Source of the DNA: Mycobacterium gordonae
Lineage (GTDB): Bacteria; Actinomycetota; Actinomycetes; Mycobacteriales; Mycobacteriaceae
DNA length: 64,000 bases
Reading direction: 5' to 3'
NCBI RefSeq assembly: GCF_017086405.1
Contig: NZ_CP070973.1
Location: forward strand, 4,992,739 to 5,056,738
The position numbers were made by a program, and so were the translations under genes. Position 1 is the first letter of the stretch; each line of letters starts with the position of its first letter. The notes under the pieces are model-generated. The model did not search any database and had not been told where the DNA came from. It saw nothing but the letters and a program-made list of their open reading frames with translations. Shown here in pieces: positions 8,850 to 18,579 of this stretch.

Positions 8850-10526
8850 TTAGTCCCGTGTCAGCTTGCGGTGGGTCACCCTGTGCGGACGCGCGGCTTC
8901 GGCGCCGAGTCGCTCGACTTTGTTTTCCTCGTATGCGCCGAAGTTGCCCTCGAACCAGAACCATTTGGCCTCGTTGTCGGTGTCGCCTTCCCACGCCAGG
9001 ATGTGGGTGCAGGTCCGGTCCAGGAACCACCGGTCGTGGGAGATCACCACCGCGCAGCCGGGAAAGTTGACCAGCGCGTTCTCCAGCGAACTCAGCGTTT
9101 CCACGTCCAGGTCGTTGGTCGGTTCGTCGAGCAGGATCAGGTTGCCACCCTGCTTGAGGGTGAGTGCCAGGTTCAGCCGGTTGCGCTCACCACCGGACAG
9201 CACTCCCGCAGGTTTCTGCTGGTCGGGGCCCTTGAACCCGAAGGCGGATACGTAGGCCCGCGACGGCACTTCGGTCTGGCCGACCTGGATGTAGTCCAGC
9301 CCGTCGGAGACCACCTGCCACACCGTCTTCTTCGGGTCGATGCCCGCGCGGGTCTGGTCGACATAGCTCAGCTTGACGGTGTCGCCGACCTTGACGGTGC
9401 CGCTGTCGGGTTGTTCGAGGCCGACGATGGTCTTGAACAGCGTGGTCTTGCCGACACCGTTGGGGCCGATGACCCCGACGATGCCGTTGCGCGGCAGGGT
9501 GAAGGACAGATCCTTGATCAGGGTCCGGCCTTCGAAGCCCTTGTCGAGGTGCTCGACCTCGACCACCACCGAGCCCAGCCGCGGCCCGACCGGGATCTGA
9601 ATCTCCTCGAAGTCGAGTTTGCGCGACTTCTCGGCCTCAGCTGCCATCTCCTCGTAGCGCTGCAACCGCGCCTTGCTCTTGGCCTGACGTGCCTTGGCGC
9701 CCGAGCGGACCCAGGCCAGCTCCTCCTGCAACCGCTTCTGCAACTTGGCGTCCTTGCGGCCCTGCACCGCGATCCGCTCGGCCTTCTTCTCCAGGTAGGT
9801 GGAGTAGTTGCCTTCATAGGGATAGGCGCGGCCGCGGTCGAGTTCCAGAATCCATTCGGCCACGTTGTCCAGGAAGTAGCGGTCATGGGTGACCGCCAGG
9901 ATCGCCCCGGCGTAGCTGGCCAAGTGCTGCTCGAGCCACTGCACGCTTTCGGCGTCCAAGTGGTTGGTCGGCTCGTCAAGCAGCAGCAGGTCGGGCTTGG
10001 ACAGCAGCAACTTGCACAGCGCCACGCGGCGACGCTCGCCCCCAGAGAGGTTGGTGACCGGTTCGTCCGGCGGCGGGCAGCGCAGCGCATCCATGGCCTG
10101 CTCCAGCTGAGAGTCCAGGTCCCACGCGTCGGCGTGGTCCAGGTCCTCCTGCAGCCGGCCCATCTCCTCCATCAGCTCGTCGGAGTAGTCGGTGGCCATC
10201 AGCTCGGCGACCTCGTTGAAGCGGTCCAGCTTCACCTTGATCTCGCCCAGGCCCTCCTCCACGTTGCCGCGGACCGTCTTCTCCTCGTTCAGTGGTGGCT
10301 CCTGTTGCAGGATGCCAACCGTCGCACCGGTTGCCAGGAAGGCGTCGCCGTTGTTCGGCTTGTCCAGCCCGGCCATGATCCGCAAGACGCTCGACTTGCC
10401 CGCCCCGTTGGGGCCGACGACGCCGATCTTGGCGCCCGGATAGAAGCTCAACGTCACATCGTCGAGAATCACCTTGTCGCCGTGCGCCTTGCGGACCTTC
10501 TTCATCGTGTAGATGAACTCAGCCAT
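8850..10526 (-). CDS. ettA: Energy-dependent translational throttle protein EttA (ABC-F ATPase)
   Basis: This is a 558-residue protein with two ABC ATPase domains and no membrane segments. Walker A motifs are GPNGAGKS (about residue 39) and GPNGVGKT (about 360). Both signature motifs (LSGGERRRVA and LSGGERNRLN) and Walker B LLLDEPTNHLD / LLDEPTNDLD are intact. The charged linker between domains (residues about 245-305, Lys/Arg/Glu-rich) is the ABC-F tRNA-interaction motif. Family role: binds the ribosomal E site and gates the first elongation step by energy state. It matches M. tuberculosis Rv2477c in length and neighbours. About 150 bp separates it from gdh. Confidence 0.95.
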   Translation of the reverse strand: MAEFIYTMKKVRKAHGDKVILDDVTLSFYPGAKIGVVGPNGAGKSSVLRIMAGLDKPNNGDAFLATGATVGILQQEPPLNEEKTVRGNVEEGLGEIKVKLDRFNEVAELMATDYSDELMEEMGRLQEDLDHADAWDLDSQLEQAMDALRCPPPDEPVTNLSGGERRRVALCKLLLSKPDLLLLDEPTNHLDAESVQWLEQHLASYAGAILAVTHDRYFLDNVAEWILELDRGRAYPYEGNYSTYLEKKAERIAVQGRKDAKLQKRLQEELAWVRSGAKARQAKSKARLQRYEEMAAEAEKSRKLDFEEIQIPVGPRLGSVVVEVEHLDKGFEGRTLIKDLSFTLPRNGIVGVIGPNGVGKTTLFKTIVGLEQPDSGTVKVGDTVKLSYVDQTRAGIDPKKTVWQVVSDGLDYIQVGQTEVPSRAYVSAFGFKGPDQQKPAGVLSGGERNRLNLALTLKQGGNLILLDEPTNDLDVETLSSLENALVNFPGCAVVISHDRWFLDRTCTHILAWEGDTDNEAKWFWFEGNFGAYEENKVERLGAEAARPHRVTHRKLTRD

Positions 10527-10590
10527 GCCGCGGTGTTGCCTTTCTGGTCTTTGGATATCCGCGGACCATCCTATGCACCACCCGGAACCA

Positions 10591-11079
10591 CTAGGCCGAC
10601 AGTGGCAGCGCTGCGGCCCCCTCGGTGCCGTCGGCGGTGCTGCAGGGGGCCGCGGCTTCGCTCGAGTCGGCAGCGACGCCGGCTTCTTGGGCGGCCAATT
10701 TGTCGACCGGCTGAGGACCGGTGTAGCTCGGCTTCTCGATACGCACGATGGCGCGTGCCAGGTCCGGCCCGACCGCGGTCGCCCGCATCTCCGTCGACGA
10801 GCGGCGGTTGCCGTCGCGGTCCTCGTACTCGCTGGTGTAGACGTGGCCTACCGCGATCACAGGAGCACCCTTACTCAGCGCGGCACCCACCCCGGTGACC
10901 AGCCGGCCCCAGCAGTTGACGGTGATGAACAGCGAATTGCCCGGCTCCCAGCCGCCGTCGCCGGTGCGTCGGCGTGAGTTGCTGGCCACCCGGAACTTGA
11001 TCAGTTCTTCGTTCCCCACGCGCCGGCGCTGAGGGTCATTGACGATGTGGCCGACGACGGTCATCCATGTTTCGAACAT
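10591..11079 (-). CDS. Second single-stranded DNA-binding protein (SsbB type)
   Basis: This 162-residue protein starts at ATG 11079 (MFETWMTVVGH), with a purine-rich site GAGAAAG upstream. The frame is open to 11202, but those residues do not resemble SSB. An OB-fold of about 110 residues contains KFRVASNSRRR and NSLFITVNCWGRL, typical of SSB, followed by an alanine/acidic disordered tail ending in LPLSA. That tail lacks the DDDIPF-like tip of the principal mycobacterial SSB. This agrees with the paralogue Rv2478c, linked to recombination and stress rather than replication. It is encoded 64 bp upstream of ettA on the same strand. Confidence 0.85.
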   Translation of the reverse strand: MFETWMTVVGHIVNDPQRRRVGNEELIKFRVASNSRRRTGDGGWEPGNSLFITVNCWGRLVTGVGAALSKGAPVIAVGHVYTSEYEDRDGNRRSSTEMRATAVGPDLARAIVRIEKPSYTGPQPVDKLAAQEAGVAADSSEAAAPCSTADGTEGAAALPLSA

Positions 11080-11225
11080 TGGCGCAACTTTCTCTCGGGT
11101 CCTGCTGGTGTTGGACCCATTGAGCCCGCCGGCACCGACGAAACGCGGGGCGGCGCCGGAGGTGATCGGTGTGCTTGTGGAAAAAGCACCGACTGTGCAC
11201 AATCGCCGCGGCGTTGCCTTGGGGG

Positions 11226-13583
11226 CTAGTCGTCCCGATGCTCGTCCGAGCGCCGCTGCCTCATCGTGAACTCGCGAGCGACGAACTGGTTGCGGGCGAT
11301 CTGCTCGACGTAGGCGAAATCCCGGAGGACGTCTCGCAGTTCACGCCGAAAGGCGACCCGGCGTTCGGCCAGGTCGGGGGCCGGCGCGATCAGATCCTGG
11401 TCGGCGACCACCTGCCGGGCGGTGGCGAACAACAGCGTCGACACCGATTCGCTGCTGCGAACCCGGCCCTGCGCCACGTACTGCCGGCCGAGCCCCAACG
11501 CGAGATCGGTCAGCTCCTTCTGGCTGATGTCCGGCGGGGCGTCGCGCAGCACGTCGGCCACGATCTCGTAGGCCTCAAAGAACACCCGCAGCATGGCATC
11601 TGACATCAAGGGCCGCTTGGCGTACAGCATCTTCTCGACGGCCTCTCCCCCGGCGGCCAGCTGGGCTTCCCAATCCTGGTGCCAGGCCAGCTCTTCGGCG
11701 ATATTGGCCCGAAAGGCCGCCGAGTCGGCGAAGTAGAAATCGAACTTCAGCAGATCGCGTAATCGCAGTGCCTGAGCCCAGAACGCCTCGACCCGGTCAC
11801 CGGAGGCGTCGCGGGCGTGGGCGAGCGCCAGCTCCACGATCGAGGTCTCCAGGAATGCGTGGATCACCGAGTTCCGGTAGAAGGCCGCGGCGTGTTCGTC
11901 GGCAGGGGCGATGTACCACACCGGTTGCCGGCCGCTGTCGACACGAGTGACCGGGTGCCCGTTGGAGAGTGCGTCGACCGCGGCACGCACCCCTTCGCGC
12001 GACCGCAGCCGCAGTGCACTCGTCGACACCGGCGTGTGCTTGCGGTCGAGGTAGTCCAGCGAGTCCTGCAGTGTGTGATGCAACTGATCGAGCGTCAAGG
12101 CCATCCCGCGGGTGGTGAGCAGCAGCGCGGACACCAGGCCCGTAGCGGTCACCGGCGTGCACTGCAGGATCCGCCAGGCAACCTCGAACGACATCTTCTG
12201 CAGCGCAAGGCGTTTGGCGGCGGGATCGGCGGCCAGCGGACCGTTGGGCGGTCCGAGATACTGTCGCATCGACACCGCTTCGGGAAAGCGGACGTAGATC
12301 TTGCCGTAGTTGCGTTCGCCCTGTGCCTTGATGAAGTTGTAAAGCCAGCTGAAGCCCTCCGGCGTCTTCTCGGCGCCCTGGGCGTAGGCCGCGTATTCGG
12401 CGATCTCGTGCAACTGGTCGAAACAGATCGAAACACCTTGCAGCAGAATGTCTTCGCTGCGGCCGTCCAGGTAGGCGTCGGCCACGTAGCTCATCAGACC
12501 GAGCTTGGGCGGCAACATCTTCCCGGTCCGCGAGCGGGTGCCTTCGATCGACCAGCTCAGATTGAACCGCTTCTCGACGATATAGCCCACGTACTCCTTG
12601 AGCACGTACTTGTACAACGGGTTGTCGCCGATGTTGCGGCGGATGAATATCGTCCCGGAGCGGCGCATCAGGGGGCCCATCACACCGAACGACAAGTTGA
12701 TCCCGCCGAACATGTGCACCGGCGGTAACCGGTTGTCCTGCATGGCAACCGGTACCACGGCGCCGTCGATGTAGGACCGGTGCGAGAACAGCAACACCGC
12801 CGGATGAGATTCCAACTCGGCGCGCATGGCCGCGACCTGGTACTCGTCGTAGTCGAAGTCCGGGTCGAATCCGCGGCTGAGCATCTTGCCCAGCACCGAG
12901 ATCACGTCCACCGATGCCTGGCTCCATCCGGTCGCCAGTTCGTCGAGCATGCGGCCGGCTTCCTCGACCGTGGCGCCGGGGATCTTCTCCAGCCCGGCCC
13001 GGAATCGCGCCGAGGCCAACATCTCCGGTTTGACCAGGCGCGGCGATTTGTACTGCGGCCCCAGGATCCGGTACTCCGCGCGTGCCAGAGCCAGCAACGC
13101 GCGGCGAGTCACGAATTCCGCGAATTCCTGGGTGTTCTCGCCGACGGTCGTGTCACGCCATTGTCGGCGGAGTTCGGACACGCTGGCCGACTCACCGGCA
13201 ACCACCCGCGCCCGCCACGGCTCGGTGCGAAGTATGCGCCGCTGCTGACGTTGGTTGGGATGGTAGGGGTCCCGGCCCGGAAGCAAGGCGGCCACCTTGG
13301 CCACCTTGCCCCGGTCTGCGGCGGGCAGCCAGAAGACGCGCACCGGCACGATGGACCGGTCGTCACAGGATTCGAGTTTCTCGACCAGCGCGGTCAGCGC
13401 GCCCCGCGGCGCACTGCGAGGCGGCAGCTTGAGAACGTCGAACTTGGTCCCGGGCAGGCGGCCACGCTGCTGGCCGAGCCAGTCCATGACCAGTTCCATT
13501 TCCACGGGAGTGTCCATGGACGCGAGTACCAGCGAATCTTCGGCAGTCAGGACTGCGCTGGTGTCGGCGGCCGGTTTGGTCAC
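11226..13583 (-). CDS. plsB2: Glycerol-3-phosphate acyltransferase
   Basis: The protein is 785 residues from GTG 13583 (MTKPAADTSAVLT), with GAGG six bases upstream. A TTG at 13595, directly after the plsC stop, would add four residues. It acylates sn-glycerol-3-phosphate at position 1, the first step of glycerophospholipid synthesis at the membrane. The acyltransferase core holds the H-x4-D block in LFSHRSYIDGAVVP (about residue 275) and later blocks GTIFIRRNIGDNP and SIEGTRSRTGKML, typical of PlsB. It directly follows plsC, the next enzyme in the pathway, as in M. tuberculosis Rv2482c-Rv2483c. Confidence 0.93.
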   Translation of the reverse strand: MTKPAADTSAVLTAEDSLVLASMDTPVEMELVMDWLGQQRGRLPGTKFDVLKLPPRSAPRGALTALVEKLESCDDRSIVPVRVFWLPAADRGKVAKVAALLPGRDPYHPNQRQQRRILRTEPWRARVVAGESASVSELRRQWRDTTVGENTQEFAEFVTRRALLALARAEYRILGPQYKSPRLVKPEMLASARFRAGLEKIPGATVEEAGRMLDELATGWSQASVDVISVLGKMLSRGFDPDFDYDEYQVAAMRAELESHPAVLLFSHRSYIDGAVVPVAMQDNRLPPVHMFGGINLSFGVMGPLMRRSGTIFIRRNIGDNPLYKYVLKEYVGYIVEKRFNLSWSIEGTRSRTGKMLPPKLGLMSYVADAYLDGRSEDILLQGVSICFDQLHEIAEYAAYAQGAEKTPEGFSWLYNFIKAQGERNYGKIYVRFPEAVSMRQYLGPPNGPLAADPAAKRLALQKMSFEVAWRILQCTPVTATGLVSALLLTTRGMALTLDQLHHTLQDSLDYLDRKHTPVSTSALRLRSREGVRAAVDALSNGHPVTRVDSGRQPVWYIAPADEHAAAFYRNSVIHAFLETSIVELALAHARDASGDRVEAFWAQALRLRDLLKFDFYFADSAAFRANIAEELAWHQDWEAQLAAGGEAVEKMLYAKRPLMSDAMLRVFFEAYEIVADVLRDAPPDISQKELTDLALGLGRQYVAQGRVRSSESVSTLLFATARQVVADQDLIAPAPDLAERRVAFRRELRDVLRDFAYVEQIARNQFVAREFTMRQRRSDEHRDD

Positions 13584-13595
13584 TGGGGGCCTCAA

Positions 13596-15398
13596 TCAGG
13601 TCGTCGAGGTCGACGAGTCGGACTGGTCCGGGTTTTCCTGTCGCCTCTCGGTTACCGACGTCGGGTCCACGCTGGATTCGTGCGGAGTCTTGTTCGGTGT
13701 CGGCTCTGGCGCCCTCGTGACGACGGCGCTTTTCGCCGGCGCCTTCTTCGCAGCTGCCTTCTTGCCGGCCGCCTTTTTGCCGGCGGCCTTTTTGGCGGGA
13801 GCTTTCTGGGCGGCGGCCTTCTTCGCCGGTGCCTTCTTCGCTGCCGGAGCCTTCTTCGTCGGCGCCTTCTTCGCTGCCGGAGCCGCGGGCTTCTGCTGGT
13901 ACAGGTCCACCTCGGGCAGCCCGTCATACGGCCAGTCCGCCAGGGTGTCGAGGTAGAGCTGACGGACCTCGGCGATGCGTTCGGACAACGTGTCCAACGT
14001 CCAGTCCTGGACCGAAATCGGCGGGAACACCGCGACATCCACGGTGCCGGGGTTCAGCGTGGTGGAGTTGCGCGACGCGACGATCTCGGCATTGCGGATC
14101 ACGATGGGGACGATGGGAATTCCCGCCGCCATCGCGATCCGGAACGGCCCCTTCTTGAACGGGCCGACCTCGGTGGTGTCCAGCCGGGTGCCCTCGGGGG
14201 CGATGACGATGGACAGGCCGTTGCGGGCGCGGTCTTCGACGGTGTGCAGCATCTCCACCGCGGAGTCCGGGTCGTCGCGGTCGATGAACACCCCGTCGAG
14301 CAACTTGCCCATGGTGCCCATGATCGGGTCGCGTTGTAGTTCCTTCTTACCCACGCCCACCCAGTTGTCCTTCACCAGGGCACCGGAGATGATCGGGTCG
14401 ACCTGGTTGCGGTGATTGAAGATGAAGACCGCCGGCCGCTGGGCGGTCAGGTTCTCCTCGCCGACGACTTTCAGGTGTACCCCGCAGGTGGCCAGCAGCA
14501 ACGACGAGAAGTTCGAGGTGAAAAAATTCACGCCCCGGCGCCGGTTGCGAGTCAACAGGCCCAGTCCCACCGCGCCGGCCGCTACCGGAACCATCGAGCC
14601 GAAGCCGGCCAGGGTACGGATCTGGCGACGCAACCCGACGCCGCCCCGGCTGTCGAACTTCAGGATTGGCCAGCCGCGGCGCTTGGCCACCGCGGCCATC
14701 TTGCCCTCGGGGTTGGTCGGGCGCGGATTGCCGACCAGATACATCAACGCGACGTCCTCGTCACCGTCGGCGTAGAAGTAACTGTCCTTCAAATCGATGT
14801 CATGCTCGGCCGCAAAACGTTGCACCGCAGCGGCTTTGCCCGGACCCCACAGGATCGGCTTGACCACGCCGCCAGTGAGCAGCCCGTCCTCGTTCGTCTC
14901 GAATTTGTTGGTGAGCGTGTTCGAGATGCCCAGGAATCGCGCCACCGGGTTGACCTGGATGGTCAGTGCGGACGAGCTGAGCACCACGGTATGGCCGCGC
15001 GCCACATGCGCGCGCACCAATTCCCGCATCTCGGGATAGATCCGGGATTCGATCCGCTGATTAAACAGCCGCTCCCCGATCTCGTCCAGGTCGTCCAACA
15101 ACCGCCCGGCCAGCGCCATGGACGCCTTGCCAATCAGCTCCTCGAACTCGATGCGACCCAACGTGTGGTTGAGCGCACCCTGGATCATGCTCAGCAACTC
15201 CCCCACACCCATGTCACGGCGACGCAGCCGCTCCTGGGTGAGGATGACGGCGGTGAAGCCGGCCACCAAGGTGCCGTCGAGGTCGAAAAAGGCACCGACC
15301 TTCGGACCCGGTGGGCTGGCCATGATCTCGGCAACCGAACCGGGCAGTCGCAGATCCCTGGCCGGCGCTGCCGCGTCCTTCTGGTCGCCGGCGCTCAT
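13596..15398 (-). CDS. plsC: Bifunctional HAD phosphatase / 1-acylglycerol-3-phosphate acyltransferase
   Basis: This 600-residue fusion has an N-terminal HAD-IB hydrolase (FFDLDGTLVAGF at about residue 37, with the conserved DGDED near 220). The C-terminal PlsC acyltransferase has HX4D in FNHRNQVDP (about 330) and the EGTR motif near 403. It makes phosphatidic acid from lysophosphatidic acid; the phosphatase substrate is unproven. The last about 100 residues are a low-complexity Lys/Ala tail with repeated KKAPAKKA-type units, encoded by repetitive GC-rich DNA around 13730-13880, then a Thr/Ser-rich end. Its ATG overlaps the stop of the upstream acyltransferase gene (ATGA). Length and order match M. 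tuberculosis Rv2483c. Confidence 0.93.
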   Translation of the reverse strand: MSAGDQKDAAAPARDLRLPGSVAEIMASPPGPKVGAFFDLDGTLVAGFTAVILTQERLRRRDMGVGELLSMIQGALNHTLGRIEFEELIGKASMALAGRLLDDLDEIGERLFNQRIESRIYPEMRELVRAHVARGHTVVLSSSALTIQVNPVARFLGISNTLTNKFETNEDGLLTGGVVKPILWGPGKAAAVQRFAAEHDIDLKDSYFYADGDEDVALMYLVGNPRPTNPEGKMAAVAKRRGWPILKFDSRGGVGLRRQIRTLAGFGSMVPVAAGAVGLGLLTRNRRRGVNFFTSNFSSLLLATCGVHLKVVGEENLTAQRPAVFIFNHRNQVDPIISGALVKDNWVGVGKKELQRDPIMGTMGKLLDGVFIDRDDPDSAVEMLHTVEDRARNGLSIVIAPEGTRLDTTEVGPFKKGPFRIAMAAGIPIVPIVIRNAEIVASRNSTTLNPGTVDVAVFPPISVQDWTLDTLSERIAEVRQLYLDTLADWPYDGLPEVDLYQQKPAAPAAKKAPTKKAPAAKKAPAKKAAAQKAPAKKAAGKKAAGKKAAAKKAPAKSAVVTRAPEPTPNKTPHESSVDPTSVTERRQENPDQSDSSTSTT

Positions 15399-16858
15399 GA
15401 GCCCGACCCTGCCCGTGCGGAGGCGATCTGCTCGCCCTCGAACGATGCCGCCAGCGCGTGCGGTGGCGGATCACCGGCCAGTGCGAGGATCTCGTCGAAG
15501 GCCTCCAGCAGGCACTGCGCCCACAGCGCGTCGTTTTGCACGGCGGCCCGGTCGTAGCGCACGGTGATAGTGCACCATCCACCCCGGGAGATCAGCACGA
15601 CCATCATCGCCACGCCGGGCAACGGGCCGATGCCGTACTGCCGCGTAATCTTTGCGCCGGCGATGTAGGTGTCGCCCGGATAGACCGGGACGTTGCTGGC
15701 CTGGACGTCGTTGCCGATCACCGAACTGCTGATCCCCTCCAGCACCGCGGTCGGCAGCACGCTGAGCACCGGCGCCATGGACCCGATGATGTTCATCGCG
15801 GGCTCTTCGCGGCGTTGAGTCATTTGCGCCCGGATCTTCTTGATCCGGGCCACCGGATCGACGGTGCCGACCGGGGCCGCGAGGTTGACTCCGGTGAACT
15901 GGTTACCGCCGGCCGCATCGCCTTCGGCGCGCAGGTTCACCGGAACCGCCATCGGCAGCGTGCTGATCGGCACACCGAGGGCGACGTGATAGCGCCGCAG
16001 CGCTCCGCACAGACCGGCGAGATATGCGTCGTTGATGGATCCTCCACCGGCCTTTGCCGCCTTGTGTAGGTCGGACAGCCGGATGTCGATCGCTTCGGTA
16101 CGACTGGCGAGGCTGCGCCGGCGTAGCAGCGGCGACGGTTCGGCGGCCCGGTTCAACACCCGCGCGCCCGAGGTGGCATAGCCCAGGATCCCGGACACCG
16201 TGGACAACGGATCGAGCACCGCTTTTCCGGCCACTGACACGGCTCCGGTCAACGCGCCGAGTGCGCCGCCGACGATCGCCATGGGTAGGTGGTTGATGCC
16301 TTGGCGCATCAGGTCGTTGGGGCTCAGATCCTGCGGAATGGGTTGCGGGGGAAGCGGTCTGGGCTCCGGATCGCGCTCCAAGTCATAGATTTCGGCGAAC
16401 ATCTCGACACTGCCGACCCCATCGGTGATCGCATGGCTGAGGTGCAGCAGCGTCGCCGCCTTCCCGTCGGCCAGCCCTTCGACCAGGGTGGCCGTCCACA
16501 GCGGCCGGGAAATGTCCAGCGGAGACTGCAACATCACTTCGGCGAGATCGAACACCTCGCGCAGCGTGCCGGGTTCGGACACCCGGACCCGTCGCACATG
16601 GAAGTCGAGATTGAAGTCGGGGTCAACGACCCAGCGGGGCGCCGCCGTCGGCAGCGTCGGCACCACGACCTTCTGCCGTAACCGCAGCATCTTGCGGGAA
16701 GCACTCTCGAAGCGGGACCGGAAACGGTTCCAATCCGGCGTGGTGTCGAGCAGCTCCAGCGCCATGATCCCCGAGCGCGTCCGCGGATTGGCTTCACCGC
16801 GGTGCAGCAGATAGTCAACCGGTCCGAGCTCGTCTGACAACCCCACGGCTTCAGCCAT
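15395..16858 (-). CDS. Wax ester synthase / diacylglycerol acyltransferase family (Rv2484c-like)
   Basis: The protein is 487 residues from ATG 16858 (MAEAVGLSDELGPVDYLL), chosen over 16885 because family members begin close to this motif and GGGGGA lies upstream. The enzymes esterify acyl-CoA to diacylglycerol or alcohols for storage lipid. The catalytic block near residue 145 reads HLSHAITDGVG. The second His and the Asp-Gly of HHxxxDG are present, but the first His is Ser, which may lower or change activity. Later blocks PVNLRAEG and NQFTGVN are typical of WS/DGATs. It is translationally coupled to plsC (ATGA), so a role in glycerolipid flux is consistent. Confidence 0.88.
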   Translation of the reverse strand: MAEAVGLSDELGPVDYLLHRGEANPRTRSGIMALELLDTTPDWNRFRSRFESASRKMLRLRQKVVVPTLPTAAPRWVVDPDFNLDFHVRRVRVSEPGTLREVFDLAEVMLQSPLDISRPLWTATLVEGLADGKAATLLHLSHAITDGVGSVEMFAEIYDLERDPEPRPLPPQPIPQDLSPNDLMRQGINHLPMAIVGGALGALTGAVSVAGKAVLDPLSTVSGILGYATSGARVLNRAAEPSPLLRRRSLASRTEAIDIRLSDLHKAAKAGGGSINDAYLAGLCGALRRYHVALGVPISTLPMAVPVNLRAEGDAAGGNQFTGVNLAAPVGTVDPVARIKKIRAQMTQRREEPAMNIIGSMAPVLSVLPTAVLEGISSSVIGNDVQASNVPVYPGDTYIAGAKITRQYGIGPLPGVAMMVVLISRGGWCTITVRYDRAAVQNDALWAQCLLEAFDEILALAGDPPPHALAASFEGEQIASARAGSGS

Positions 16859-17058
16859 GCTCACGATCCCCCGCCAGCCGAGCAACCCGACACGTCAACC
16901 CTGTCACCGCTGTTCAAACCTCCTGCTAACAGGCCCCGCCACCAGAATGCCCACCCAACGCTAGTCCGGTCGCGGCGGTGGTGAAAGTGAGGGTGCGCAC
17001 AGCACGGCGCCGCTGAGGCACCGCACATTCGGTGGCGTCCCGGGCTCGCGGCGTCGGG

Positions 17059-18330
17059 TCAGCTGGCGGGTGAAGCAGACAGCGCCAACGAACCCATCAG
17101 CGCGCTTTCCCGCCGTCCGTAGACGACACCCAGGAAGTCGGACACAGCCTCGGCGGCCAGCCGGGACCGCACCGTCGGGGTGATGTCGAAGGCGTGGTGC
17201 GCGTTGGCCAGTTCGGCATAGGCGACCGTGCCGGCACCGGCCCCCTGCAACGCCGCGCAGAAGGCCCGCGCCTGGCCGATGGGAGCCAGCTGGTCCCGGT
17301 CTCCGTGCAGCAGGAAGAACGGTGGAGCGTCGCGATGAACGTAGGAGATCGGCGATGCCGCGGAGAAGTGTTCCGGCTCGTCGGCGAACCTGGCGTTCAT
17401 CACGAAGTGCTCCAGGAACGGCATCATCATCTCGTGCATGTTGTCCAGGTCGGTGAAGTCGTAGACGCCGTAATACGGCGCCGCGGCCTGCACCGTGGTG
17501 TCGGCACGTTCGAACCCCGGCTGGAACCTCGGGTCGTTCGGGGTGAGCGCCGCCAGGGAAGCCAGGTGACCGCCCGCTGACCCGCCGGTGATCGCAATGA
17601 AGTCGGAGTCGCCGCCGTAGTCGCCGATGTTCTCCCGGACCCAGGCGATCGCGCGCTTGACGTCGATGATGTGAGCGGGGAACTTGGCGCGCGGGCTCTT
17701 GCTGTAGTTGATCGACACACAGATCCAGCCGAGTTCGACCATCCGGCTCATCAGGGTGTACGCCTGCGGACGCTTGCCGTTGACGCTCCATGCGCCGCCG
17801 GGAACCTGGATCAGCACCGGGGCCCGGTGCCCAGGAGCCAGGTCGGGACGACGCCAGATGTCGAGCAGATGCTCGGTGCCCCCCGGACCGTAGGAGATGT
17901 CCGACGTCTTCGCCGCGTAGCGGCGGTGCGGACCCGGCTTGGGCTTGGGCAGTATGCCGCGGCGCACGCCCAACGCCGGGTTGGTGGTCGGGTGGAACAC
18001 CTGCTCACGGAAGTCCGACCCGAACGACGCTTCGAGCGCGGCGGACAGCGCACGGTCCGCACGCTGCGCGGCCCACGTGGTGCCGACGCGGTTGATCGCC
18101 GTCGGCGCCACCCGGGACAACGCGTGCCCAGTCAGCACGTGCGGCGGGAACTCGGTGGCCAGCCATCCGGCGATCCAACCCACGGCGAAAGGCGAGCCAC
18201 GCAGCAGTACCGCGCCGGCCCGGGAGATACCCCGGGCGTCGGCCGCGAGCTGCGCACCCTGGCGCAACGCCTCGGCACCCGCTTGCGAGCACCGCGCGGT
18301 CACACTTGCAATACACATTGCTAAGCACAC
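17059..18330 (-). CDS. lipQ: Alpha/beta hydrolase, hormone-sensitive-lipase-like esterase
   Basis: This is a 423-residue protein. The oxyanion-hole segment VPGGAW (about residue 176) takes the place of the HGGG motif, the nucleophile elbow is GGSAGG (about 249), and the acid and base residues lie in HGDRDQLAP and NAHHAFD. A hydrophobic stretch near residues 35-60 could associate with membrane. ATG codons at 18330 and 18318 are both possible; the first gives the length known for M. tuberculosis LipQ (Rv2485c), whose position next to the WS/DGAT gene is also shared. Predicted reaction: carboxylester hydrolysis; the natural substrate is unknown. It ends the syntenic backbone block. Confidence 0.88.
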   Translation of the reverse strand: MCLAMCIASVTARCSQAGAEALRQGAQLAADARGISRAGAVLLRGSPFAVGWIAGWLATEFPPHVLTGHALSRVAPTAINRVGTTWAAQRADRALSAALEASFGSDFREQVFHPTTNPALGVRRGILPKPKPGPHRRYAAKTSDISYGPGGTEHLLDIWRRPDLAPGHRAPVLIQVPGGAWSVNGKRPQAYTLMSRMVELGWICVSINYSKSPRAKFPAHIIDVKRAIAWVRENIGDYGGDSDFIAITGGSAGGHLASLAALTPNDPRFQPGFERADTTVQAAAPYYGVYDFTDLDNMHEMMMPFLEHFVMNARFADEPEHFSAASPISYVHRDAPPFFLLHGDRDQLAPIGQARAFCAALQGAGAGTVAYAELANAHHAFDITPTVRSRLAAEAVSDFLGVVYGRRESALMGSLALSASPAS

Positions 18331-18505
18331 CCCTCGACTTCAGGCACACGCCTCGTTGCGGTTAACGGCCGATTACCGGCCGGTGTTGTACGTGTGTCGA
18401 GGCTCACACCATAGCTGATTTTTCGCTCAGACAAACCCTTTTCGGGCGCGATGTGTCGCCTGCGGCCGTTGATTTTTCGACCTTGGATAGACTGACCTGC
18501 GCATT

Positions 18506-18579
18506 GCCTCCGTAGCTCAGGTGGATAGAGCAAGGGCCTTCTAATCCCTAGGTCGCACGTTCGAGTCGTGCCGGGGGCG
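18506..18579 (+). tRNA. tRNA-Arg (anticodon TCT)
   Basis: A cloverleaf can be drawn. The acceptor stem 18506-18512 pairs with 18572-18578 (one T-G). The D arm is 18515-18531. The anticodon arm is 18533-18549 with loop CTTCTAA and TCT at 18540-18542. The T arm is 18555-18571, with a perfect 5-bp stem and TTCGAGT loop. The innermost anticodon-stem pair is C-T. CCA is not encoded. The decayed integrase downstream makes this a plausible attachment site for an old mobile element. Confidence 0.87.

Noticed and set aside
8835..10898. Plus-strand 687-residue open frame
   Set aside because: It is antisense to ettA; its residues show no family motifs and the opposite strand has clear ABC-F motifs. GC-rich codon usage creates such mirrors throughout.
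13730..13880. Tandem GC-rich repeat resembling a VNTR
   Set aside because: The repeats encode the Lys/Ala-rich C-terminal tail of PlsC in frame, so they are coding repeats rather than an independent element.
11817..15557. Long plus-strand open frames opposite plsB2 and plsC
   Set aside because: Antisense shadows of the acyltransferase genes; no ribosome sites or domains.
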